Positions 57,413 through 64,000 of a stretch of 64,000 nt of DNA are shown here, in pieces. Origin of the DNA: JAXMHN01 sp964578605 (GTDB lineage: Bacteria > Verrucomicrobiota > Verrucomicrobiia > Limisphaerales > SIBE01); the NCBI GenBank assembly GCA_964578605.1, contig CAZODO010000003.1:55299-119298 (forward strand). Reading direction: 5' to 3'. A program made the translations under genes and the position numbers. Each line of letters starts with the position of its first letter. Positions within the stretch are counted from its first letter, which is position 1. The notes beneath the pieces were generated by a model, which saw only the letters and a program-made list of their open reading frames with translations, did no database searches and was not told the DNA's origin.

Positions 57413-57607
57413 ACCTATCACGGGTTCCAATTCGTGGAGATCACTGGATTGCCAGAGATGCCGGGGCTCGACGCGATCACGGGGCTCGTGTTGCACAATG
57501 ACACTCCGCTCGTTGGCGAGTTCGCGTGTTCAGACGAAGTCATGACGCAGTTCTGGAAGAACACCGTTTGGACGCAGCGGGCGAACTTCATCGAAATCCC
57601 CACCGCC
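57413..57607 (+). pseudogene. Fragment of a GH78 alpha-L-rhamnosidase gene
   Basis: An open frame encodes TYHGFQFVEITGLPEMPGLD, then HNDTPLVGEFACSDEVMTQF and WKNTVWTQRANFIEIPT. This is the stretch just before the catalytic domain of bacterial alpha-L-rhamnosidases (family GH78), where it normally continues D-C-P-Q-R-x-E-R-L-G-W. Here the reading breaks after EIPT and there is no sequence of the protein on either side, so about 65 codons of an original 800-1000 remain. Sequence identity looks high, so decay is recent. Confidence 0.75.
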
Positions 57608-57629
57608 TGCATCCGCGAACGGCCTGCGC

Positions 57630-58652
57630 TCAGGCCTGATACACGGCGAACACGTTCTCCGGTGGAACGTCCGGCTGGAACAGGTGCGCCGGGCTGAGGA
57701 TGTAACCCCCGCCCCGCCCCAGCATTTCGCAATAGTGGCGCGCGGTTTTGCGCACTTCGTCCGGGGCGCCAAACGGCAGCAGTTGTTGCATATCGATCCC
57801 GCCATGGAAGCACAAACGCTCGCCAAACTCCGCTTTCAGGCGCTCGGGCGTCATGTCCGGTCCGACCGGCTGGATGGGATCGAGAACGTCCACACCTAGT
57901 TCGATCAACCTCGGGATCAGGGGAAAAATCCGGCCGCAACTGTGAAAGAGCACTTTGGCTCCAAGCTGGTGGATTCGGGTGATCATTTCCCGGAGGTAAG
58001 GCGCAACGAACTGCTCGAACATGGCAGCCGAGATGAGAGGCCCTCGCTGGCTTCCCAAATCGGAGATCAACAGGTAAAGGTCGATTCTCCCGTGGGTTGC
58101 TTCGGCCGCCCGCGTATAATCCTCCAGGTAAAAGTCGGTGAACGTGCGCGAAAGGTAATGCGCCCAATCAGGACGCTCCACCATGTCCAGAAACATCCCT
58201 TCCCAACCGCGAACCAGGGCCGGGCGCTGCCAGACATCGGCAAATCCGTAAACCAGCGCGAACTCCTCGTGTTGCCGAGCGGCAGCGGACAGTTCCGCGT
58301 AGCTGAAATCGTCCGGCTTCGGCCAGGGAAACGCCTCCAGGTCCGAGAAGCTCCGCGCACCGGTTAATGCGCCGCTGACATCTTCCCGCATGGGACCCCA
58401 AGGTGTTTGCTGGTAGACGTAACGCTCGCCCCAGAAATTCTGGAAGACGCCGTCGATCGCGCGCTCGGGCGGCGTCAGGGCGTCGAGGTGCCGCACATCG
58501 ATCTGGAGCTTGCGCAGGAGCGTTTCGCGGTTCTCGCAGCCGGAATGGGCGAGCAAACGGTTCCAGGCCGGATCTTCCGCCCAGAAATCGCGCGGGGTTC
58601 GGTCTGGCTGCTGGTGCGCCAGGGCCATGAGAACACGTTCCCGGGGAATCAT
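57630..58652 (-). CDS. Uroporphyrinogen decarboxylase family protein (methyltransferase-like)
   Basis: 340 residues from the ATG at 58652 (MIPRERVLMALAHQQPDRTP); the longer frame to 58811 crosses array E and is not used. The URO-D/MtbA barrel is recognisable: PRERVLxALxHxxPDRxP start, IDLYLLISDLGSQRGPLISA in the middle, KVLFHSCGRIFPLIPRLIEL and the end GGYILSPAHLFQPDVPPENV. The HSCG and final segment fit the cobalamin/zinc-dependent methyltransferase branch, not heme synthesis. Such proteins are common in Verrucomicrobia next to sugar genes; the substrate is unknown. Confidence 0.85.
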   Translation of the reverse strand: MIPRERVLMALAHQQPDRTPRDFWAEDPAWNRLLAHSGCENRETLLRKLQIDVRHLDALTPPERAIDGVFQNFWGERYVYQQTPWGPMREDVSGALTGARSFSDLEAFPWPKPDDFSYAELSAAARQHEEFALVYGFADVWQRPALVRGWEGMFLDMVERPDWAHYLSRTFTDFYLEDYTRAAEATHGRIDLYLLISDLGSQRGPLISAAMFEQFVAPYLREMITRIHQLGAKVLFHSCGRIFPLIPRLIELGVDVLDPIQPVGPDMTPERLKAEFGERLCFHGGIDMQQLLPFGAPDEVRKTARHYCEMLGRGGGYILSPAHLFQPDVPPENVFAVYQA

Positions 58653-58769
58653 CAGCCGCAGTTTGTACAGGGCGTTCCAGGGGTTTTCAAGGCCGGCCAT
58701 GCCCTTGACACTGCTGGGGCGCAGGGCGGGACGCGCATGAGATCGGCTGCAACCGGGGCGAATTCGATC

Positions 58770-58868
58770 TAAACGCATGATACACACATGGTAAACGCAT
58801 TGTAAACGCACAAAAACATGAGTTTAACGTGCGTTTATCGTGCGTTTAGCCTGTGTTTACATCGTAGG
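58770..58868. repeat. 11-bp-period tandem array E with dyad symmetry
   Basis: Nine consecutive 11-base units upstream of the URO-D-like gene: taaacgcatga, tacacacatgg, taaacgcattg, taaacgcacaa, aaacatgagtt, taacgtgcgtt, tatcgtgcgtt, tagcctgtgtt, tacatcgtagg. The left half carries TAAACGCA and the right half its reverse complement. 58792-58811 can pair with 58829-58848, leaving a 17-base loop. The remainder of 58653-58993 has no gene. Confidence 0.75.
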
Positions 58869-58993
58869 TTGACCGGTTTATCAACGTCCCCAGTGCGCCC
58901 TCGAAACGAGCATTGTCCCAAAGCCGCTTGGGGACAGCAGAATCCCATTCGCGAAACTGCTCCGCGACGAAGGGACTGGGGTGAGATACGCGA

Positions 58994-60352
58994 CTAGCTC
59001 AACGCGGCCGATTGCGGAACCGGGGCGGGCTCGGCCAGCCGCGATTTCTCCAGCAAGCGCGGGTAGGCAAACCCATAGAGCGTCGGTGCAATAAACCCAA
59101 TGAGCGGAAGGATAAAGCAGATGGCCATGCTGTGGTAGGTATCGGCCAGCCAGCCCATCAAGGGCGGCGCGATGGCTCCACCGACAATCGACATGATCTG
59201 GAACGAGGCGGCGAGCTTGGTCTTTTCACCCAGATTTCGAAGGCTCATGGCAAAGATGAAGGGGAACATGATGGACATGAACAGCCAGCAGAATGGCAGC
59301 ACGCGCCAGGAAACGAACTTAAGATCGGCCATGACCAGCAGAACGATGATGCAATTAACAATGCCGTACAGGGCCAGCAGGACATTCGGTTTGATGACCT
59401 TCGTGATCGCGGCGCCGGTGAACCGTCCCAAGGCGTAAAGAATCATCGCGATCGTGATGACATAAGCCGCCGTAGCCTCCGGGGTCATCGCGCCGGTGAG
59501 GGACCCATACCAGGCGAACAACGGATCGGTCACCGTGGCGCCGGCGGCGTCGTGGATCATGGCATTCTCGAGGATGTAATTCACCGCAAACGCGTTCACT
59601 CCGACTTGGGCGGCAATGTAGAGGAATTGCGTGACGATTCCCCACGTGAAATGAGGTTGGCGGATGAGAGGCGCCCGGTGGACCGAGGGGTCATCGGCCG
59701 CCCCTTCGCTATCCGAACCTTCGGCAATAGCGGGAAGTTTGATAAACCAGAAAATCCCGAAAACCAGCAGAACGACGCACCCCAAAACGACGTAAGGCGC
59801 CATCAAACCGCTGAAATCCACCGGCGTCCCCGCTTCATGCCGCTTCCCGAAGATCAGCAATCCGCCAATCGTCGGCGCAATAATGTAAGCGACCGAGTTG
59901 AAGGCTTGCGCAACCGAAAGCCGGGCCGCTGCCCCGTCTTTGGGACCGAGAACCGTCACATAAGGATTGGCCGCCGTTTCGATGCAGGCCAGGCCGCTCG
60001 AAAGGACGAACAGCGCGAACAGAAAGGCCCAAAACGTCTTGAAAACAAGGCCCGCCGGCACAAACAGGAAGGCCCCCGTCGCCACCACCACCAGCCCCAG
60101 CAAAATCCCCTTCTGGTAGCCAATCCGCCGGATCAGCAGCGCGGAAGGGAAGGCCAGGAGGAAATAAGCGCCGAACACCGAGGTTTGAATGAACCCCGAC
60201 TGGGTTTTGCTCACGTGCAGGATGTTCTGAAAATGCTTGTTCAGCACGTCCAGCATGGCGTGGCAAAAGCCCCAGATAAAAAACAGCGAGGCCACCATGA
60301 TGAAGGCGAACAACAGGCCCCGTTTCGCGTTGGATACAGGCATGGGGATCAC
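58994..60352 (-). CDS. fucP: FucP-type sugar:H+ symporter (MFS)
   Basis: 452 residues with about 12 helices. FucP-family marks: FIWGFCHAMLDVLNKHFQ in helix 1, QTSVFGAYFLLAFPSALLIR in helix 2, IETAANPYVTVLG in helix 4 and a central loop before the second half. The family takes up L-fucose, and relatives take glucose, galactose or N-acetylglucosamine, so fucP is used only as the family name. The proton-relay acidic residue is expected in the D/E of helix 1 (HAMLD). It is divergent from the GH38 mannosidase gene, whose products it may import. Confidence 0.85.
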   Translation of the reverse strand: MIPMPVSNAKRGLLFAFIMVASLFFIWGFCHAMLDVLNKHFQNILHVSKTQSGFIQTSVFGAYFLLAFPSALLIRRIGYQKGILLGLVVVATGAFLFVPAGLVFKTFWAFLFALFVLSSGLACIETAANPYVTVLGPKDGAAARLSVAQAFNSVAYIIAPTIGGLLIFGKRHEAGTPVDFSGLMAPYVVLGCVVLLVFGIFWFIKLPAIAEGSDSEGAADDPSVHRAPLIRQPHFTWGIVTQFLYIAAQVGVNAFAVNYILENAMIHDAAGATVTDPLFAWYGSLTGAMTPEATAAYVITIAMILYALGRFTGAAITKVIKPNVLLALYGIVNCIIVLLVMADLKFVSWRVLPFCWLFMSIMFPFIFAMSLRNLGEKTKLAASFQIMSIVGGAIAPPLMGWLADTYHSMAICFILPLIGFIAPTLYGFAYPRLLEKSRLAEPAPVPQSAALS

Positions 60353-60461
60353 TTCTACAGGGAAACCGGCTATTCACGCAAGCTGATCGGCATCAGGGCA
60401 GGGCGCCGGACCGCGCAACCAAGACTTGTTCCGGGCCCGAAATCCGCCACAATCCCAAGCC

Positions 60462-63428
60462 ATGAACACCGGCACCAACCCTCACCCGGCCTATCCCCTC
60501 GCCCTGCGCCCTTTCCACGCGTGGCTGATCGCCGCCGTCGGCGCGCTTGTCATCCTTTCTTCGGCCCGAGCCGCGGAACCGATTCGCTCGGCCACCTTTG
60601 CCACGTCGCCCAAAGTCCGGCGTTCGGCTGGCGGCGAACGCTGGACTATCACGGCGAACCTGGACAGCGCCGGGCTCACCAACGTGGTCGTGACGGCTTC
60701 GGCAGCTTCCTGGGGCCAATCGCTGCCCCAACCGAGGGGGAACGTCGCCCCTGGCAAGGCGGACTTGGAATTCGAGGTGCCGCCCGTGAAAGCCGGGGAA
60801 GCGCTTCGCGTCCAAATTCGATCCGATGCCGGGGTGCAGGAATTCGAAGCAGCCAACCTGACTCCGCCCAAGCACTGGACGGTTTACCTCACGCAGCACA
60901 CTCACACAGATATCGGCTACACCCGGCCGCAAACGGAAATCCTGCCCGAGAGTTTGCGCTTCCTTGATTTTGCGCTGGATTATTGCGATCTCACCGACGA
61001 TTACCCTGACGACGCGAAGTTCCGTTGGACCTGCGAAACCTTCTGGGCAGTGCGCGAGTTCCTGAAATCGCGTCCACCTGCCCAATTGGAGCGGCTGAAA
61101 CGCCGGGTGAGCGAAGGGCGAGTCGAGATTGCCGGCTTGCTGCTCAATCTTTCCGAAATCGCGACGGAAAGCTCACTCTGGACGTCCCTGCAAAGCTTGC
61201 GTGCCCTGAAAGCCCTGGATCTGCCGGTGATCACGGCCATGCAGAATGACGTCAATGGCGCTGCCTGGTGCCTTCCGGATTACCTGCCTGGGATAGGAAT
61301 TCGTTACCTTACCATGGGCATCAACGAAACCCGGTCCATCCTCCCCTTCAATCAACCGACCGCGTTCTGGTGGGAAGCGCCTTCCGGGCGCCGGATTCTG
61401 GCCTATCGCGCCGATCACTATCACCTGGGGAACTTCTGGGGGATTCACACAGGCGACTCGGAGCGATTCGGCGCCGGGCTGAGCAAATACCTGCGGTCGC
61501 TCGAGGATCGGAAGTATCCCTTCGACCGCGCGGCTGTTCAATTCTCCGGATATCACACTGACAACTCGCCACCCTCGATGATCGCCAGCGACCTCGTCCG
61601 CCGCTGGAACGAGCAATATGCCTGGCCCAAGCTCCGTGTCTCGGTCGCGCGCGAATTCCTGGGGTATGTCGAGCGTGAGCACGGGAAAGAACTGTCCGTG
61701 CATCGGCAAGCGTGGCCGGATTGGTGGACTGACGGGTTTGGCTCTTCGGCGCGGGAGACGGCGGCGTCGCGCGAAACGCATTCTGCGATGCAGGTCACCG
61801 AAGGGCTGCTGGCCATGTCCGCGCTGCGCGGCCGGAGCATCCCGGAGCCGATCTTGCGCCGGGTGGCCGATGTGCAGGAAAACCTCATGTTCTACGACGA
61901 ACATACCTATGGCGCCGCGGAGAGCATCGATGATCCGCTCGCCCAGAATAGCCAGGCCCAATGGAGCGAGAAATCGGCTTACCTCTGGACGGCCGTGAAG
62001 GACGCCAACCTTCTGCGCGAAGACGCCTTTGGCGTTTTCCAGGAGTTCCTGCCGCGCAGCGAAGTTCCCACGCTCGCCGTCGTTAACAGTCTGAACTGGC
62101 CCCGCTCCGGGCTGGCGACGGTGTTTATCGACAGCCAAATCCTGCCGCCGGATCGGGAATTCAAGATCGTGGATGCCGCCACCGGCGAAACCGCCCCCGC
62201 GCAGGCGTTAAGCCGCCGTTCGGAAGGCGCTTATTGGGCGATCTGGACCCGGAACATCCCCGCCTTTGGATACCGGCTCTTTCGGATCGAAACCAGCGAC
62301 CGGCCGCGAACCGCTGAACCCAGCGTGGCCGTGTCAAAGCTCGAGAACCGCTATTACCAGCTCGAGGTGGATGCGCAAAAAGGGGCCGTTACCCGGCTCG
62401 TCGATAAAGAGTCCGGCCTCAATCTCGTCGATCCGCAAGCGCCCTGGGGCTTCGGCCAATTATTCCGTGAAACCCTCACCGAGAAGCGCGACTTCGTGGC
62501 CGAGCGCTTTCGCCGGGCCGCGTGGACCAATATCCAGGGGCAAGCAGGCGCCCCGGGACCGGTTTGGAAAAGCATCGTTCTGAGCGGGCAACTGGCAGGG
62601 TGCGCGGAGAAGAACGGTGCGCGCGTTGAGATTCGCCTGTACGAACCCGAGAAGCGCGTCGAGTTTCACTGGACCATCAGGAAACTGCCTGTGCCGCAAG
62701 CGGAAGCCGTTTACGTCGCTTTTCCTTTCGCGCCGCGCACAGGTCAAATCGCGTATGAAGCCCAAGGCGGCCTCGTCCGTCCAGGACTCGACCAGATCCC
62801 TGGTTCGTCCTCGGACTGGCAAACGATGCAGAACTTTCTCACCGTGCGGCATGATCGGGGACAGATCGTTTGGGGCAGTCCCGGCGCACCGCTGCTCCAA
62901 TTGGGCGAGATCAACCTGGGCAAGTGGCAGCGAGTCACGCGCGTCGACCAGCCCCATGTCTATTCGTGGGTGATGAACAACTACTGGTTCACGAACTTCC
63001 GCCCCACGCAGGAAGGCGACTTCACCTGGAATTACTTCCTCACCTCCATGCGCGACAAAGGCCCCGCGGCCGCAACCCGCTTTGGCTGGGCTTCGCGTGT
63101 GCCGTTGGCCACCCGCGTGTTGCCTCCGCTAAAGACGGGAAGATCCTCCGCGCCACCCGCCCGCTCGTTCATCAGCATCGATGTCCCGGGGGTGGTTGTG
63201 GTCGACACCCGGCCTGGGCCGGCGGGCAGCGTCGTTCTGCACGTGCGCGAAGTGGCCGGCGAGACGGCCACGCTCGATACCAGCAACGTCAACACGTGGG
63301 CCGACCTGACATCCGCGGCGGAATTGAACGCGCTTGGCGAAACCATCCGTGATGGCGTCGAGTCGATCACCCTGCAGCCGTATGACGTCCGGTTTGTGCA
63401 GTTGTGGTTCGGTTCGCGCGAAGACTGA
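60462..63428 (+). CDS. Secreted glycoside hydrolase family 38 alpha-mannosidase
   Basis: 988 residues from the ATG at 60462 (MNTGTNPHPAYPLALR), with a signal peptide (about 20-40, WLIAAVGALVILSSARA). A small N-terminal beta domain precedes the catalytic barrel, whose zinc-binding HTHTDIGYT is at about 146-154; the likely nucleophile aspartate is in MQNDVNGAAW near 262. Later parts include HTDNSPPSM and the C-terminal beta-sandwich (VDAQKGAVTRLVDKESGLNL and NTWADLTSAAELNALGE). Retaining alpha-mannosidase activity on mannosides is expected. It is divergent from a FucP-type importer, forming a small glycan-use locus with the rhamnosidase relic. Confidence 0.9.
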   Translation: MNTGTNPHPAYPLALRPFHAWLIAAVGALVILSSARAAEPIRSATFATSPKVRRSAGGERWTITANLDSAGLTNVVVTASAASWGQSLPQPRGNVAPGKADLEFEVPPVKAGEALRVQIRSDAGVQEFEAANLTPPKHWTVYLTQHTHTDIGYTRPQTEILPESLRFLDFALDYCDLTDDYPDDAKFRWTCETFWAVREFLKSRPPAQLERLKRRVSEGRVEIAGLLLNLSEIATESSLWTSLQSLRALKALDLPVITAMQNDVNGAAWCLPDYLPGIGIRYLTMGINETRSILPFNQPTAFWWEAPSGRRILAYRADHYHLGNFWGIHTGDSERFGAGLSKYLRSLEDRKYPFDRAAVQFSGYHTDNSPPSMIASDLVRRWNEQYAWPKLRVSVAREFLGYVEREHGKELSVHRQAWPDWWTDGFGSSARETAASRETHSAMQVTEGLLAMSALRGRSIPEPILRRVADVQENLMFYDEHTYGAAESIDDPLAQNSQAQWSEKSAYLWTAVKDANLLREDAFGVFQEFLPRSEVPTLAVVNSLNWPRSGLATVFIDSQILPPDREFKIVDAATGETAPAQALSRRSEGAYWAIWTRNIPAFGYRLFRIETSDRPRTAEPSVAVSKLENRYYQLEVDAQKGAVTRLVDKESGLNLVDPQAPWGFGQLFRETLTEKRDFVAERFRRAAWTNIQGQAGAPGPVWKSIVLSGQLAGCAEKNGARVEIRLYEPEKRVEFHWTIRKLPVPQAEAVYVAFPFAPRTGQIAYEAQGGLVRPGLDQIPGSSSDWQTMQNFLTVRHDRGQIVWGSPGAPLLQLGEINLGKWQRVTRVDQPHVYSWVMNNYWFTNFRPTQEGDFTWNYFLTSMRDKGPAAATRFGWASRVPLATRVLPPLKTGRSSAPPARSFISIDVPGVVVVDTRPGPAGSVVLHVREVAGETATLDTSNVNTWADLTSAAELNALGETIRDGVESITLQPYDVRFVQLWFGSRED

Positions 63429-64000
63429 CTTGGCCCGATGGCGATCTCTCGGACACTGTTATAGGGAAGATGTAGGCATTCTTATTTACCAAAGCCACGC
63501 TCCCGATTGAGAGCGTGACATTTTCGCTTCCAACATGCTTGACACGAGCTTGTTGCAGAAGTGTACACATTTGTAACCATTTCTCAAACGTTGGCAGACG
63601 AGGTGGTCACGTTTAGAATTCGGAATGCTGCCTCCATAGCGATTTCCCTTGGCACGTTCAAACTCGCGGACGCTCGCCCGCTGCTTGCAGCCCAAAAAGG
63701 ACTCTGGAAACCGGCCGCAAGCCTGGTCGTTAACGATCGCGATTTCGCCACGCTCCTCCAGACCTTCCCCGCCAGGTTCAATGGAACAAACGACCCGATG
63801 TGACGGGCGTCGCGATTTGTGTGGGCTGAACAAGGCGCATGACGGAATTCTTCAGAGAGTTGGTTTCAGGAGCGATTCCCGTCGAAAAGTATCTAGGTTT
63901 CTATACCCCGCAGAGACTTCCGAGTGATCGCGCCGAAGGCGCCAGAACTCGTCAGCCCAGACTTCTGAGGAATTCTGTCAAGAGATTGTTTCATGGTTAT
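63429..64000. other. Intergenic end of window without a convincing gene
   Basis: Only short open frames, none with recognisable domains; an 80-codon frame at 63561-63803 has no ribosome site and begins inside a repeat. Contains copy 2 of the 62-nt repeated element (63513-63574). A gene may start beyond the window edge. Confidence 0.4.
63513..63574 (+). repeat. 62-nt repeated element, copy 2
   Basis: Matches 21736-21797 in its first 12 bases (GCGTGACATTTT) and last 20 (one mismatch, ending AAGTGTACACATTTGT), with the same 30-base spacing between them, where about half of the positions agree. The palindrome seen in copy 1 is only half present here. Confidence 0.5.

Noticed and set aside
59012..60967. 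651-codon open frame opposite the FucP-type gene and reaching into GH38
   Set aside because: Composition is rich in R, H, D and Q as expected for an antisense frame; both underlying genes are strongly supported.
63561..63803. 80-residue protein gene at the window end
   Set aside because: It begins within a repeated non-coding element, lacks a ribosome site and has no recognisable domain.

Overview
The window looks like a chromosomal segment of a verrucomicrobial bacterium, probably close to Pedosphaera/Limisphaerales. This is inferred, not proven. The signs are a GC-rich genome with long antisense shadow frames, many secreted proteins, an ECF sigma gene directly followed by a membrane von Willebrand (YfbK-type) protein, a PQQ-propeller/malectin giant, FtsX-type ABC exporters, glycoside hydrolases of a polysaccharide degrader, and a sigma-factor remnant beginning FTTTHWSVVLAA. 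No rRNA, tRNA or CRISPR array was recognised.

Layout. 0.4-7.3 kb: ICMT-like methyltransferase, VIT/CCC1 metal transporter, ThiF/MoeB-like E1 enzyme, Mfd and Dps. 7.6-12.1 kb: ABC ATPase, double-FtsX permease and HlyD adaptor, interrupted by a MITE-like insert. 12.2-13.6 kb: DUF2062 protein and a VapBC-like pair. 14.1-17.8 kb (minus): adaptor plus two MacB-type permeases, with no ATPase. 18.1-22.7 kb: a molybdate/tungstate importer whose binding protein carries two ModA domains; modAB is separated from modC by a sigma-factor pseudogene, an unknown 270-aa gene and a scar fusing the start of modA to the end of modB. 22.7-24.6 kb: a second FtsX/LolD-type exporter. 24.6-41.6 kb (minus): a long cluster of large envelope proteins headed by an ECF sigma gene (sigma, vWA protein, ~2390-aa two-part membrane protein, PQQ/malectin protein, small anchored protein). 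42.3-47.4 kb: nitrilase/omega-amidase, secreted glycosidase-like protein, DUF4160 remnant, HAD phosphatase and organophosphate antiporter. 47.6-53.8 kb: a heavy-metal RND efflux operon (leader protein, CzcC, CzcB, CzcA). 53.8-57.3 kb (minus): O-methyltransferase, Trm112-like protein, LarC and LarB. 57.4-63.4 kb: GH78 rhamnosidase remnant, uroporphyrinogen-decarboxylase-like protein, FucP-type symporter and GH38 alpha-mannosidase.

The most unusual signal is outside the genes. Five intergenic stretches (about 13.8, 18.0, 30.3, 41.9 and 58.8 kb) are degenerate tandem arrays, each with its own unit sequence but all with an 11-bp period and a length of about 80-120 bp. At least two switch motif orientation half way and can fold on themselves. 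Other non-coding structure includes palindromic elements with a GGGCAGGGC core, two MITE-like inserts with inverted ends, a 62-nt element present twice, and several gene remnants. These point to an accessory-rich chromosome with frequent small insertions and deletions.
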